Positions 1 to 11,471 are shown, counted from the first letter of the stretch. The stretch is DNA of 64,000 nt from Albimonas marina (GCF_029223255.1 NZ_JARHUC010000004.1:248001-312000), one strand, 5' to 3'. The notes: a model not told the origin generated them from the sequence alone. Made by a program: numbers and translations.

Positions 1-1
1 G

Positions 2-2029
2 ACCACCGTCCACTGCGCCGTCACCTTCGACAAGAAGCCGAAGGAAGGCCTCGATTTCTTCCCGCTGACCGTCCACTACCAGGAGAAGATGTACGCCGCG
101 GGCAAGATCCCCGGCGGCTTCTTCAAGCGCGAGGCGCGCCCGTCGGAGAAGGAGACGCTGACCTCGCGTCTCATCGACCGTCCGATCCGCCCGCTGTTCG
201 TCTCGGGCTTCAAGCACGAGACCCAGGTGGTCTGCACCGTGCTGTCGCATGACCTGGTCAACGACCCCGACATCGTGGCGATGATCGCGGCCTCGGCCGC
301 GCTGACCCTGTCGGGCGTGCCCTTCATGGGCCCGATCGGCGCCGCGCGCGTCGGCTTCTGCAACGGCGAGTACGTCCTGAACCCGGACGTCGCCGACATG
401 CAGAAGCTGATGGACAACCCCGAGCAGCGCCTGAACCTCGTCGTCGCCGGCACCAAGGACGCCGTGATGATGGTCGAGTCCGAGGCCTACGAGCTCTCCG
501 AGGAGGAGATGCTGGGCGCGGTGACCTTCGGCCACGAGGCGATGCAGCCGGTGATCGACATGATCATCGCGCTGGCCGAGGAGGCCGCGAAGGACCCGTT
601 CGACTTCACGCCCCCGGACCGCTCCGCCCTCTACGCCAAGGTCAAGAGCCTGGGCGAGGACGGCATGCGCGCGGCCTTCGCGGTGCGTGACAAGCTGGAG
701 CGCCAGGACGCCATCGCCGCGGTGCGCGAGACCGTGAAGGCGGGGCTCTCGGAAGAGGACCTGGCCGACGGCTCGGCGCTGAAGGACTGCTTCAAAAAGC
801 TCGAGTCCGCGGTGCTGCGCGGCGACGTGATCGCCGGCGGCGCGCGCATCGACGGCCGCGACCGCACCACCGTGCGGCCGATCCTGGCCGAGGTGGGCGT
901 GCTGCCCCGCACCCACGGCTCGTCGCTGTTCACCCGCGGCGAGACCCAGGCCCTGGTCGTGACCACGCTGGGCACCGGCGACGACGAGCAGATCATCGAC
1001 GCGCTCGAGGCCGAGTGGCGCGAGCGCTTCCTGCTGCACTACAACTTCCCCCCCTACTCGGTGGGCGAGACCGGCCGCATGGGCGCGCCCGGCCGTCGTG
1101 AGATCGGCCACGGCAAGCTCGCGTGGCGTGCGCTGCAGGCGGTGCTGCCGGCGGCGACCGACTTCCCCTACACGATCCGCCTGGTCTCGGAGATCACCGA
1201 GTCCAACGGCTCGTCGTCGATGGCCACCGTCTGCGGCGGCTCGCTGTCGATGATGGACGCGGGCGTGCCGCTGAAGGCCCCCGTGGCCGGCGTGGCGATG
1301 GGCCTGATCCTCGAGGACGACGGCCAGTTCGCGGTGCTCACCGACATCCTGGGCGACGAGGACCACCTCGGCGACATGGACTTCAAGGTGGCCGGCACCG
1401 AGAAGGGCGTGACCTCGCTGCAGATGGACATCAAGGTCGCCGGCATCACCCCCGCGATCATGCAGCAGGCCCTCGCCCAGGCGAAGGACGGCCGCATGCA
1501 CATCCTGGGCGAGATGTCCAAGGCCCTGTCGTCCGGCCGCCAGGAGTTCTCGGCTCACGCGCCGCGCATCGAGACCATGCAGATCAACCCCGACAAGATC
1601 CGCGAAGTGATCGGCTCGGGCGGCAAGGTCATCCGCGGGATCGTCGAGGAGTCGGGCGCCAAGGTCGACATCAACGACGACGGCCTGATCAAGCTCGCCT
1701 CCCCCGACGCCGAGTGCATCGAGAAGGCGCGCGAGATGATCAACTCGATCGTCGCCGAGCCCGAGGTCGGCAAGATCTACAAGGGCAAGGTCGTCAAGAT
1801 CATGGATTTCGGCGCCTTCGTGAACTACTTCGGCAAGCGCGACGGCCTGGTCCACATCTCCCAGATGACCCACGAGCGCGGCGCCAACCCCAAGGACCTC
1901 GTCAAGGAGGGCCAGGAGGTTCGCGTGAAGCTGCTGGGCTTCGACGACCGCGGCAAGACCCGCCTGTCGATGAAGGTCGTCGACCAGGAGACCGGCCAGG
2001 AGATCGTGCGGGAGAAGGAGGAGGGCTGA
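2..2029 (+). CDS. pnp: Polyribonucleotide nucleotidyltransferase (PNPase), 5' end cut by the window
   Basis: Phosphorolytic 3'-5' exoribonuclease and degradosome component that breaks RNA to nucleoside diphosphates. The frame is open from base 2, so about 35 N-terminal residues lie outside the window; 675 residues are visible against roughly 700-715 for the family. Visible in order: the first RNase PH core (GGFFKRE, then [12 protein letters not shown]), the all-helical linker, the second core (GRREIGHG, the catalytic [13 protein letters not shown] region), a KH domain with [10 protein letters not shown] near base 1605-1640, and an S1 domain starting at [17 protein letters not shown] near base 1770. 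A strong hairpin follows the stop codon. In related bacteria rpsO lies just upstream, but it is not visible here. Confidence 0.98.
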   Translation, partial: TTVHCAVTFDKKPKEGLDFFPLTVHYQEKMYAAGKIPGGFFKREARPSEKETLTSRLIDRPIRPLFVSGFKHETQVVCTVLSHDLVNDPDIVAMIAASAALTLSGVPFMGPIGAARVGFCNGEYVLNPDVADMQKLMDNPEQRLNLVVAGTKDAVMMVESEAYELSEEEMLGAVTFGHEAMQPVIDMIIALAEEAAKDPFDFTPPDRSALYAKVKSLGEDGMRAAFAVRDKLERQDAIAAVRETVKAGLSEEDLADGSALKDCFKKLESAVLRGDVIAGGARIDGRDRTTVRPILAEVGVLPRTHGSSLFTRGETQALVVTTLGTGDDEQIIDALEAEWRERFLLHYNFPPYSVGETGRMGAPGRREIGHGKLAWRALQAVLPAATDFPYTIRLVSEITESNGSSSMATVCGGSLSMMDAGVPLKAPVAGVAMGLILEDDGQFAVLTDILGDEDHLGDMDFKVAGTEKGVTSLQMDIKVAGITPAIMQQALAQAKDGRMHILGEMSKALSSGRQEFSAHAPRIETMQINPDKIREVIGSGGKVIRGIVEESGAKVDINDDGLIKLASPDAECIEKAREMINSIVAEPEVGKIYKGKVVKIMDFGAFVNYFGKRDGLVHISQMTHERGANPKDLVKEGQEVRVKLLGFDDRGKTRLSMKVVDQETGQEIVREKEEG

Positions 2030-2058
2030 GCCCTCTCCAGACCCGTGACGTGATGCGA

Positions 2059-2080
2059 GGGGCCCCGGCGACGGGGCCCC
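2059..2080 (+). terminator. Hairpin terminator after pnp
   Basis: Perfect 9-bp GC stem (GGGGCCCCG/CGGGGCCCC) closed by a GCGA tetraloop, starting 30 bases after the pnp stop. Only two Ts follow the stem, so it is a weak intrinsic terminator by the U-run rule. It may also stop 3' decay of the transcript. Confidence 0.7.
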
Positions 2081-2322
2081 TTCGCCGTTCGGGGGGGCCT
2101 TTCGCCGGTGGCGCATCCTGGCGTTCCGGCGCTCGCGGCCCCATGCTGCGGGGCGTCGCCCCCGAGCCGCCCGCTCGCCGCATCCGAGGCCCCGCCGCCA
2201 TGCCCCGCGCCGACGCGCTCCCTGAAGCCGATATGGACGATGTCCGCTGGCGAGCCCTGCTGGGGCGCCGCTGGGGGTCCCACGCCGCCGCGGCGCGGGC
2301 GCGCAACCGGTCCGGCCGCCCG

Positions 2323-2670
2323 ATGGCCCACGCCTGCGTGCCCTGCCGCCGCTCGTTCAAGCTGCGCGAGGGGCCGGCCCGCCGCTGCCCGGCCTGCGCC
2401 GGCCCGCTTCTGCCGATGGGCGAGGCCTTCCGCGTCCCGCCCCGCGCCGACCGCGAGGCCTGGGCGGTGGTTGCGGCCCTGCGCTCGGCGGGCTTCCTGT
2501 TCCTGCCGGCCGCGGCCCTGCGCGACCTCGGCCCGGGCCGCGAGCCGTTCCCCCGCCGATTGCGCGACGTGGCGGGGTTCCTGAGGCGCAACGCGGACCA
2601 CCCGGCCCGCTGCGCGCCCCGGGCGGGCGAGCGGACGCCGGCCTTCCCGGATCGCACGATCCGGTTCTGA
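2323..2670 (+). CDS. Small zinc-ribbon protein of unknown function
   Basis: A 115-residue basic protein. The start at MAHACVPCRR is chosen because it puts a CxxC (CVPC) at residues 5-8 and a second (CPAC) about 18 residues later, the spacing of a zinc ribbon. After the ribbon comes a segment (MGEAFRVPPRADREAWAVV) resembling the conserved tail of small uncharacterised zinc-ribbon proteins in many bacteria. In-frame ATGs at 2143, 2200 and 2233 would add a low-complexity, Arg/Pro-rich extension and are less likely. It lies downstream of the pnp terminator and is followed by a copy of the dispersed palindromic repeat. No specific function can be assigned. Confidence 0.6.
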   Translation: MAHACVPCRRSFKLREGPARRCPACAGPLLPMGEAFRVPPRADREAWAVVAALRSAGFLFLPAAALRDLGPGREPFPRRLRDVAGFLRRNADHPARCAPRAGERTPAFPDRTIRF

Positions 2671-2690
2671 AGGGGGGCGTCGGGCTCGCA

Positions 2691-2966
2691 GGCGCCCTGC
2701 GGGCGGGCTTGGCTGGGACGCGCGTGTGCGCAGGGGCGCGAAGGATCGGGGAGGGCGGGAGCCTCCGGCGGGCTCCTGACTCACCCAAGAACAGGGGCCG
2801 CGCCTGTCCTCCGGATCCGCCTCTCGCTGAAGATGCCTGAGCGACTCGTCCGACAGGGTCAAGGACAAGCCCCGCCCAAGGGCGGGGTCGCTGCGCGATC
2901 CTGGACCCTGTCGGCCGAGTCGCTCTTTGCGGCATCAGCGAGAGACGGCTCCGGAGAACAGGCGCT
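2691..2966 (+). repeat. Dispersed palindromic repeat, copy A
   Basis: First of five copies of a roughly 275-bp intergenic element. It opens with GGCGCCCTGCGGGCGGGCTT, has a variable segment ending in GGCGGGCTCCTGACTCACCC, and then a nested palindrome (2800-2966). The outer arms begin GCGCCTGTCCTCCGG and end CCGGAGAACAGGCGC. The inner arms start GAGCGACTCG and return as CGAGTCGCTC, and a small hairpin (CCCCGCCCAAGGGCGGGG) sits in the middle. This copy lies between the 3' ends of convergent genes. Reading frames across it are by-products of the palindrome. Confidence 0.9.
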
Positions 2967-3076
2967 CGGCGAGGGCCGGCGGGCGTCGCGCCGAGGGCGC
3001 CTGGGGGGGCGTTGGGAGAACGCTGGGGGAGGGGGAGGGCGGAAGCCCTTGCCTGATCGTCGCTGCGCGAACCAAG

Positions 3077-3103
3077 AAAGGGCCCCGGCGACGGGGCCCT
3101 TTT
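3077..3103. terminator. Bidirectional hairpin terminator between convergent genes
   Basis: An 11-bp perfect stem (AAAGGGCCCCG/CGGGGCCCTTT) with a GCGA loop and a T-run on one side and an A-run on the other, so it can terminate both strands. The core is nearly identical to the pnp terminator at 2059. Confidence 0.8.
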
Positions 3104-3148
3104 CGTGACGGTGCGGGCGTCCCGCTTGGGGCTGGGGCGCGGGGCGCG

Positions 3149-3850
3149 TCAGGCTGCGCGAGGCCGGCGGGCGGCGGCGCCGAGCATGCCGAGGCCGCCC
3201 AGCAGCAGCAGGCCCGCGGCGGGAACCGGAACCTGGGCGCCGGAGTCCATCGCGTCGCCCAGGCGCAGGGCGTTGACCATGGCGAAGCTGCCGAGGGAGG
3301 TCAGCGTCAGGGTCAGCGTTCCGTCCGTCGGGGTCAGCGACGACCAGACCAGCCAGTCCAGCGGCGCCGTTCCATCCGTCTTCGCGCCCCAGGTCGCGCC
3401 GACCGTCGCCCCGCGGTAGGTGGCGTCGGCCGCGACGCCGTTGATGGAGAAGCTCTGCTCGTACTCGCAGCAGTCGCGGGAGGAGACGAGCTGCACCGAC
3501 AGGGGCGCATTCTCGAGGCCGGAGACCACCAGCGTCATCGTCGCCTCCTGGCCGACGGACATGTCCAGCGCGATGTCGCTGACCCAGTCTTCGCCGGCGC
3601 TGGTCTCATCGGCGAAGAGGTTGCGCCAGTCCTGCCCCGTGCCGTCGAGCGTCAGCCCCGAGGCCGTTCCCGTGGTGTCGGTCAGGGCGATCGCGCCGGC
3701 TTCGAGCTGCGTGTCGACGATGTTGTTCCAGGCGCCGCCGGCGTCACCGCCGCCGAAGTTGATCTGCACGCTGAGGGCGGCGGCCGGGCCTGCGAGGCCG
3801 ACGAGCACCGCCAATGCGGCGGCGAAGCGCAGGAGGGGGGGACGCGACAT
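3149..3850 (-). CDS. Secreted protein with VPLPA-CTERM sorting signal
   Basis: A 233-residue exported protein. The N-terminus is a signal peptide (RFAAALAVLVGLAGPAAA) with cleavage near residue 25. The middle is a beta-rich, Gly/Thr/Asp-rich domain with no recognisable enzyme motif. The C-terminus has the tripartite sorting signal: VPVPAAG, a hydrophobic helix (LLLLGGLGMLGA) and a basic tail (RRPR). Such tails are processed by an exosortase of the XrtD type in PEP-CTERM-like systems; no exosortase is visible in this window. The AT-rich stretch just upstream (around 3875-3900) is the likely promoter region. Function unknown; an extracellular or matrix role is an inference. Two more proteins with this tail occur at 12995 and 45957. 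Confidence 0.85.
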   Translation of the reverse strand: MSRPPLLRFAAALAVLVGLAGPAAALSVQINFGGGDAGGAWNNIVDTQLEAGAIALTDTTGTASGLTLDGTGQDWRNLFADETSAGEDWVSDIALDMSVGQEATMTLVVSGLENAPLSVQLVSSRDCCEYEQSFSINGVAADATYRGATVGATWGAKTDGTAPLDWLVWSSLTPTDGTLTLTLTSLGSFAMVNALRLGDAMDSGAQVPVPAAGLLLLGGLGMLGAAARRPRAA

Positions 3851-4015
3851 GACGGGCTCCGAGAGAGACGCTGAGAAGATTAACCCTTCATTAATTATCG
3901 CTCGAAAATGAACAAGCTGAATCTTGCGCCTCGGCGTCGATCGTCGGGACGCTGCGTCCGCCGGGCGACGTCGGGGCGCGGCCCGCGCCCGTCGGCCGCG
4001 CCCGGCGACGTGTCC

Positions 4016-5335
4016 TCAGGCGTCCTCGATCACCGAGAGGTTGGACCAGGCGTCGGACATGAAGTCGGGACGCAGGACGCGCGGGACGCCGTGGAAGTCG
4101 CAGGAGGCGATGGATTGATCGACCACGTAGACCGCGTGGTAGGCGGCGAAGTCGAGGCCGCTCTGGGGGTAGAGCACGTCGGTGATGTAGCGCTCGGCCT
4201 CGGGGGAGGTCTCGACCTTGCGGGCCTTGCAGACGCGGCGGAAGATCTCGATGAAATCCGACTGGCTGGGGCGCTCGATCATGATCTTGTAGTAGATCCG
4301 GCGCAGGCCGGCGGCGTCCATCAGCTCGGCCGGGGGGATGTTGGTCGAGAAGATCATCAGCGTGTCGAAGGGGATCTGGAAGCTCATCCCCGACTGCAGG
4401 GAGAGGTAGTCGACCCCCTCCTCCATCGGCACGATCAGGCGGTTGATCAGCGCCTGCGGCGTCTGCCGCTGGCGGCCGAGGTCGTCCACGATCAGCACCC
4501 CGTTCACCGCCTTCATGTGCACCGGCGCCTGGTAGGTGCGCGAGGTCGGGTTGAAGCGCAGGTCGAGCATGTCGGTGGTCAGCTCGGCGCCCGTCACCAC
4601 CGCGGGGCGCACGCAGTGGGCGTAGCGCAGGTCCGGCGCGCCCTGTTCCAGCAGGTCCTTCGGCGTCCAGGGATCGTCCTCGGGGATCATCCGGTGCAGG
4701 GCGGGGTCGAAGACCGAGATCAGCTCCCCATCCACCAGGATCGCGTAGGGGACGTTGATCCCCCCCTCCATCGCCACCGAGAGCGCATGGGCGTAGGAGC
4801 TCTTGCCGTTGCCCGGGGGCCCGTAGAGCAGGATCGAGCGGCCGGAGTTCACCGCCGGGCCGAGGCGGTCCAGCACCCCCTCGGGCGTCACCAGCTTGGC
4901 GAAGGCGGCCTCCAGCTTGTCGCGGCCGATGCGGTGGTCCTTCACCGACTGGGCGGCGACCACGCGGCGGAACTGCTCGAGCGTCACGGGGCAGGGGCCG
5001 GCGTAGTCCATGCGCCCCGCCGCCTCCATCGCGCGCAGGCGGCCCATCTCGGTCAGCTCGTAGCGCATCTCGGCGCGCACGTCGGCGCGCAGGCTGCCCA
5101 GGGTCTGGATCAGCCGCTCCTCGCGCAGCATCTCGAACAGGTCCGAGACGATGCCGGGCGAGATGCGGATGATCCCGCAGGTCGCCGAGACCGTCTCGGC
5201 CCCGCGCCGGTACATCACCTTCAGGATCAGCTCGAGCAGGAACTCCCGGCTGACGCCCGTCTCCTCCACCGACTGGGGGGCGGGGGGGGCGCTGTCGGGG
5301 CCGTCCTCGGCGAGGCCTGCGGCGGGATGGGACAT
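4016..5335 (-). CDS. AAA+ ATPase of unknown role
   Basis: A 439-residue cytoplasmic ATPase. The start is placed at MSHPAAGLAED; an upstream ATG would add about 99 low-complexity residues overlapping the divergent promoter region. Residues 25-90 look like a winged-helix-type region (FLLELILKVMYRRGAETVSA). The ATPase domain has a Walker A motif (GPPGNGKSS) near residue 180, Walker B (GVLIVDDLGRQ) near 275, a sensor-like STN (IFSTNIPP) near 325 and an arginine-containing C-terminal lid. It has no membrane segment and no transposase partner, so it is not the IstB helper of an insertion sequence. Members of this family are widespread in alphaproteobacteria but uncharacterised to my knowledge. It is divergent from the membrane protein at 5529, with about 190 bp between them. 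Confidence 0.8.
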   Translation of the reverse strand: MSHPAAGLAEDGPDSAPPAPQSVEETGVSREFLLELILKVMYRRGAETVSATCGIIRISPGIVSDLFEMLREERLIQTLGSLRADVRAEMRYELTEMGRLRAMEAAGRMDYAGPCPVTLEQFRRVVAAQSVKDHRIGRDKLEAAFAKLVTPEGVLDRLGPAVNSGRSILLYGPPGNGKSSYAHALSVAMEGGINVPYAILVDGELISVFDPALHRMIPEDDPWTPKDLLEQGAPDLRYAHCVRPAVVTGAELTTDMLDLRFNPTSRTYQAPVHMKAVNGVLIVDDLGRQRQTPQALINRLIVPMEEGVDYLSLQSGMSFQIPFDTLMIFSTNIPPAELMDAAGLRRIYYKIMIERPSQSDFIEIFRRVCKARKVETSPEAERYITDVLYPQSGLDFAAYHAVYVVDQSIASCDFHGVPRVLRPDFMSDAWSNLSVIEDA

Positions 5336-5528
5336 GACGGGTCCTCCAGGCCCGCGGAACGGAACGCGAGGAAGGGGTCGCGGGCGCGGGGCGAGTGAAC
5401 GGAACTTCAGACTTTCGCGCAAGGGCGAGGTCATGCCAAATGTCCGCGCCGTCGGGCGCCGGCCCGCCCGGACGGCGCGCAGGCGGCGTTCGCGTGCCGG
5501 GCCGGAGACGTCGGGGGCCCCGCCGCGC

Positions 5529-7130
5529 ATGACCCAGACCGCCGGCCGTCCGCTGTGGACGGCGCTGATCCTCCTCGCCCTCGCCGCGCTGGAATTCGCC
5601 CTGTCGGCGGGGCCCGGCCGGATCCTGGTCACGGCCTACGAGGTCGACACGCTGCATTACCTCGACGGAATCGAGCGGGTGCGCCGGGGCGAGATCCCGC
5701 ATCTCGACTTCCGCACCCCGCTGGGCGCGCTGACCTTCGAGGCGATGGCGATCTGGAACGCCCCGCCGGCGCGGGCGATGGCGCTGGCGAACCTGGCGAC
5801 GGCGGCGCTGTGCGCGCCGCTGGCCGCGTGGCTGGCGGCGACCCGGATGAGCTTCATCGCCGCGCTGGGGCTGGGCGCCTTCGCGATCCTGCTGGCGAGC
5901 TCGCTGATCGTGGACGCGACCGAGCTCGGCGCCTCGCTGGCGCTGGGCTACAACCGCTGGGGCTGGGCGGCGCTGGTGCTGGTCGCGCCGATCATGGTGC
6001 TGCCGCCGCGCCGGCCGGGGCCGGCGGCGGACTGGGGCGACGCGCTGGCGCTTGGGCTGGCCGGGGCGCTGATCGCCTTCCTCAAGATCAGCTTCGTCGC
6101 CGCGCTGGGGCCGCTATGGCTGGGCTGGCTGCTGCTGGGCGGGCGGCCGCGGGCGGCGCTCGCCTCGCTGGCGGTGGCGCTGGTCGCCTCGGCGGCGCTG
6201 GCGGCGGCGCTGGGCGGGGTCGAGGCGACGCGCGCCTACGGGGCCGACCTGTGGGACGTGGCGACCTCCGACAGCCGCGCTCAGCCGGGCGCTTCGATCG
6301 GGGGGGTGGTGTCCTCGCCCGACGCGGCGCCGCTGATGCTGTGCGCGCTGGTGGCGGTGCTGGCGCTCCTGCGCGCGGGCCTGCGGCGGGAGGCGGCGGC
6401 GACGGCGCTGTTCGTGCTGGGGGTGGCGCTGGCGGCCTGGCAGAACTGGGGGAACGAGCTGATCGGCCTGCTGTGCCTGCCGTTCCTGCTGCTGGCGCTG
6501 GCGCCCCGGATCGGGGCGGAGGCGAAGGTGCTGGGTCGTTCGGGCCGCCGGACGGTGGAGACGATCGCGGTGGTGCTGCTGGTCTGGGCCGCGCCGATCG
6601 CGGTGAACGCCCAGCGCAGCCTGGCGCTGGCCTGGGTGGACCAGGAGGACATGGCCGCCCTGACCCCCGAGGTCGCCCCCGACCTTCTGTGGCGCGCGCC
6701 CGAGACCGGCCCCACCGTGGTCTCCCCCCTCTACCCCGAGCGCCAGGACGACCCCGCGACCATTGCGGGAGAGAGCCTGCCCGCCTGCGGCGCCAGCCGT
6801 CACTACGTGATGATGCTGACCGAGGCGGTGGAGGCGGTGCGCGCCGCGCCCGCCCTGCAGGGCCGGCGGATGATGGTGCTGGACCTGACCAACGCGCTGT
6901 GGATGCTGGCCGGCGGCGCGCCGCTGAAGGGGGTCTACATCTGGGTCTACGGCGACAGCGGCGCGGCGCTGCGCCAGGCCGAGGTGCTGGCGGTGCCGCT
7001 GTGTCCCTCGACCCGCAAGGTGCGCAACCTGATGATCGACGAGGCGAAGGCCCTGGGCCTCGACCTGCGCGTCATCGAGCGCACCCACTCCTGGCTGTTT
7101 CTCGAGAACCTGTCCGCCGCCGGAGGCTGA
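5529..7130 (+). CDS. Polytopic membrane protein, possible GT-C-like transferase
   Basis: A 533-residue inner-membrane protein. The start at MTQTAGRPLW places the first transmembrane helix (ALILLALAALEFAL) at the N-terminus; upstream in-frame ATGs add Arg-rich sequence. About ten further hydrophobic helices run to residue 365, followed by a soluble C-terminal domain of about 165 residues, probably periplasmic. The first loop has paired acidic residues (EVDTLHYLDG) and HLDFRTPLG. Acidic residues in the first periplasmic loop are typical of GT-C-fold lipid-linked sugar transferases, but no family signature is certain, so this is only a suggestion. It is followed by the tRNA-Val gene on the other strand. 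Confidence 0.7.
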   Translation: MTQTAGRPLWTALILLALAALEFALSAGPGRILVTAYEVDTLHYLDGIERVRRGEIPHLDFRTPLGALTFEAMAIWNAPPARAMALANLATAALCAPLAAWLAATRMSFIAALGLGAFAILLASSLIVDATELGASLALGYNRWGWAALVLVAPIMVLPPRRPGPAADWGDALALGLAGALIAFLKISFVAALGPLWLGWLLLGGRPRAALASLAVALVASAALAAALGGVEATRAYGADLWDVATSDSRAQPGASIGGVVSSPDAAPLMLCALVAVLALLRAGLRREAAATALFVLGVALAAWQNWGNELIGLLCLPFLLLALAPRIGAEAKVLGRSGRRTVETIAVVLLVWAAPIAVNAQRSLALAWVDQEDMAALTPEVAPDLLWRAPETGPTVVSPLYPERQDDPATIAGESLPACGASRHYVMMLTEAVEAVRAAPALQGRRMMVLDLTNALWMLAGGAPLKGVYIWVYGDSGAALRQAEVLAVPLCPSTRKVRNLMIDEAKALGLDLRVIERTHSWLFLENLSAAGG

Positions 7131-7234
7131 CGCCCCCGGCCCGCGCCGTGCGCGGCCGGCCGCAGCGCGGCCGCCCGCGCACGGCGCTCTCGCGCCGCGG
7201 CGGTCGGTCAGGTCCGGAACTTCTGGGTGGGAAG

Positions 7235-7310
7235 TGGTGGGCGGTACTGGGCTCGAACCAGTGACCCCAGCGATGTGAACACTGTGCTCTACCAACTGAG
7301 CTAACCGCCC
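7235..7310 (-). tRNA. tRNA-Val (anticodon CAC)
   Basis: A complete 76-nt cloverleaf on the minus strand. The acceptor arms GGGCGGT and ACCGCCC pair perfectly with discriminator A, the D-arm is GCTCAGTTGGTAGAGC, and the anticodon stem CAGTG/CGCTG encloses loop TTCACAT, giving anticodon CAC. The T-arm contains GGTTCGAGCCC and the CCA end is encoded. It reads GUG codons, which are common in this GC-rich genome. Confidence 0.97.
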
Positions 7311-7415
7311 GGACCGGCGCTGCTGATAAAGGGGTCTCGGGGGCGGGTCAAGAGGGGTTGCGACGGGAATCTCGGGTGGCCTTGCGGAAGGGCGCGCCGG
7401 AGCCCGGGCGAAACC

Positions 7416-8096
7416 TCACGACGGGGGGCGCAGGCGTTCGAGGACGGAGGGGAGGTCGGCGTAGCGGGAGAGGACGGCCTCGGCGTCCAGCTCAGCGACC
7501 ACGTCGGCCGAGACGCCCATGTCCATCAGCACGCAGGGCAGGCCGGCGGCGCGGGCGGCCTCGCGGTCGGTGACCGTGTCGCCCACCATCACCGAGCGGT
7601 CGCGCGCGGCGCCCGCGCGCTCGGCCGCGGCCCAGACGGGGCGGGGGTCGGGCTTGCGCACGGGGAGCGTGTCGGCGCCGACCAGGGCGGCGAAGCGGTC
7701 GAGCACGCCCAGCTCGGCCAGCAGGATGCGGGCCAGGCCCTCGGGCTTGTTGGTGCAGACGGCGAGGCGCCAGCCGGAGGCGGAGAGGACCTCCAGCGCC
7801 GCCTCCACCCCCTCGAACAGGCGGGAGTGGACGGCGATGGCGGCCTCGTATTCCGCGAGGAAGCCGGGGAAGGCGGCCTCGACCCAGGGCTCGACCTCCT
7901 GCGCAGCCACGCCCGAGCGGGCGAGGCCGAGGCGCAGCATCGCCCGCCCGCCCTTGCCCGAGGTGCCGGCGTCGGCCGTCGGGTCCAGCCGGCCGGGCAG
8001 GCCGCCGGCGGCGAGCGTGGCGTTGGCCGCGGCGATCAGGTCGCCCGAGGTGTCGGCGAGCGTGCCGTCGAGATCGAAGAGCGCTCCGCGCGTCAT
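7416..8096 (-). CDS. gph: HAD-family phosphoglycolate phosphatase-like hydrolase
   Basis: A 226-residue soluble phosphatase expected to act on 2-phosphoglycolate or a similar small phosphate ester. It carries the four HAD motifs: FDLDGTLADT at the N-terminus (nucleophile Asp), the Thr of CTNKPE, Lys of RKPDP and the acidic GDTVTDREAA, with a helical cap between motifs I and II. The start ATG at 8096 lies directly before RGALFDLDG. The much longer open frame extending antisense through glmU and glmS is a GC artefact. It is divergent from glmU with about 105 bp between starts. Substrate assignment rests on family resemblance only. Confidence 0.88.
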   Translation of the reverse strand: MTRGALFDLDGTLADTSGDLIAAANATLAAGGLPGRLDPTADAGTSGKGGRAMLRLGLARSGVAAQEVEPWVEAAFPGFLAEYEAAIAVHSRLFEGVEAALEVLSASGWRLAVCTNKPEGLARILLAELGVLDRFAALVGADTLPVRKPDPRPVWAAAERAGAARDRSVMVGDTVTDREAARAAGLPCVLMDMGVSADVVAELDAEAVLSRYADLPSVLERLRPPS

Positions 8097-8201
8097 TCGC
8101 CCACCTTCCGCCCCATGGGCGCCGCATCCGAAATGCACTGCAACAAGATATGACCCCGCTCGCCGTTCCTCAGCCCCTTCGCGGGTGGTAAATGCTGCGC
8201 C

Positions 8202-9593
8202 ATGACCCGTCCAGACGCCTCTCGAGACCTGACCTCTTCCGACCGCCCCGTGGCCGTCGTCGTCCTCGCCGCCGGACAGGGGACGCGGATGCGCTCGGCC
8301 CTGCCCAAGGTGCTGCACAAGGTCGGCGGCGCGCCGATGCTCGCGCATGTGCTGCGCACCGCGCAGGCGCTGGCGCCTGAGCGGGTGGTGGTGGTCACCT
8401 CTCCCGACGCGCCGGAGGTCGGCGCGGCCGCCCGCGCGCTGCGCCCCGACGCGGTGGACGTGCCCCAGCGCGACCGGCTGGGCACCGCCCACGCCGCCCT
8501 GCAGGCGCGCGAGGCGCTGGCGGGGTTCGAGGGGGACGTGCTGGTCCTTTACGGTGACACCCCGCTGGTGCGGCCCGAGAGCCTGGCGGCGATGTCCGAG
8601 GCGCGGGCGCAGGGCGCCGCGGTGGTGGTGCTGGGCTTCCACGCCGCCGACCCCGCCCCCTACGGCCGCCTGATCGTCGAGAACGGCGAGCTGACCGCCA
8701 TCGTCGAGGCGAAGGAGGCGACGCCGGAGCAGCTGGAGATCGCCTTCTCCAACTCCGGCGTCATGTGCATCGACGGCGCGCGGATGTGGGACTGGCTGGA
8801 CCGGGTGTCGAACGACAACGCCAAGGGCGAATACTACCTCACCGACCTCGTCGCCATCGCGCGGGCCGACGGCGCGCAGGCGGCGGCGGTGGAATGCCCC
8901 GAGGCGGAGACTCTGGGCGTGAACTCCCGCGTCGACCTCGCCGCCGCGGAGGCCGCCTTCCAGGCCCGCCGCCGGCTGGAGGCGATGGAGGCCGGCGTCA
9001 CCCTGACCGCGCCCGAGACGGTGTTCTTCGCGCTCGACACCGAGATCGCGCCCGACGTCGAGATCGGCCCCAACGTGGTCTTCGGCCCCGGCGTGCGGAT
9101 CGAGACGGGGGTGGAGATCCGGGCTTTCTGCCATCTCGAGGGCTGCACGGTCGCGACCGGCGCGATCCTGGGGCCCTATGCGCGGCTGCGGCCGGGGGCG
9201 GAGATCGGGCCCGACGCCCACGTGGGCAACTTCGTCGAGGTGAAGAATTCGATCCTCGGCGCGGGGGCCAAGGCCAACCACCTGACCTATATCGGCGATG
9301 CGGATGTAGGCGCGCGCACCAACGTCGGCGCGGGGACCATCACCTGCAACTACGACGGGTTCCTCAAGCATCGCACCGTGATCGGGGCGGACGCCTTCAT
9401 CGGCTCGAACACCGCGCTGGTGGCGCCGGTCGAGGTCGGCGAGGGCGCGAGCGTCGGCGCGGGCTCGGTGGTGGTCGAGGACGTGCCGGCCCACGCGCTG
9501 GCGGTCGCCCGCGGAGCGCAGGAGGTGCGCCCCGGCGCGGCGAAGCGCCTGCGCGAGCGGCTGGCCGCCGAGAAGGCCGCCCGCAAGGGCTGA
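8202..9593 (+). CDS. glmU: Bifunctional GlmU: GlcN-1-P acetyltransferase / GlcNAc-1-P uridyltransferase
   Basis: Makes UDP-GlcNAc, the precursor of peptidoglycan and lipid A, in the cytoplasm. The 463-residue length fits the family. The N-terminal uridyltransferase has the signature LAAGQGTRMRSALPKVLH near residue 22 and the metal-binding region LVLYGDTPLV. The C-terminal half is a left-handed beta-helix of hexapeptide repeats (IGPNVVFGPG, GNFVEVKNS, ANHLTYIGDADVG, GAGTITCNYDG), the last containing acetyltransferase active-site residues. glmS follows 51 bp downstream on the same strand, so enzymes before and at the end of the pathway appear co-transcribed; glmM is not in the window. Confidence 0.97.
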   Translation: MTRPDASRDLTSSDRPVAVVVLAAGQGTRMRSALPKVLHKVGGAPMLAHVLRTAQALAPERVVVVTSPDAPEVGAAARALRPDAVDVPQRDRLGTAHAALQAREALAGFEGDVLVLYGDTPLVRPESLAAMSEARAQGAAVVVLGFHAADPAPYGRLIVENGELTAIVEAKEATPEQLEIAFSNSGVMCIDGARMWDWLDRVSNDNAKGEYYLTDLVAIARADGAQAAAVECPEAETLGVNSRVDLAAAEAAFQARRRLEAMEAGVTLTAPETVFFALDTEIAPDVEIGPNVVFGPGVRIETGVEIRAFCHLEGCTVATGAILGPYARLRPGAEIGPDAHVGNFVEVKNSILGAGAKANHLTYIGDADVGARTNVGAGTITCNYDGFLKHRTVIGADAFIGSNTALVAPVEVGEGASVGAGSVVVEDVPAHALAVARGAQEVRPGAAKRLRERLAAEKAARKG

Positions 9594-9644
9594 ACGCAGA
9601 ACAGGACGCGCCCCGGAGCGCCGGACAAGGAAAGGAGCCCGCGC

Positions 9645-11471
<1,827 letters not shown>

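Noticed and set aside
2833-3108. Small open frames starting MPERL-R-GQGQAP in the repeat copies
   Set aside because: They recur because the repeat recurs. They have no ribosome binding site and their sequence follows the palindrome.
4016-5335. IstB-like helper ATPase of an insertion sequence
   Set aside because: No transposase or terminal repeats flank it, and the N-terminal domain and length do not fit IstB.
9594-9644. glmS riboswitch/ribozyme before glmS
   Set aside because: The glmU-glmS gap is only 51 bp, too short for the ribozyme, and it is not expected in this group.
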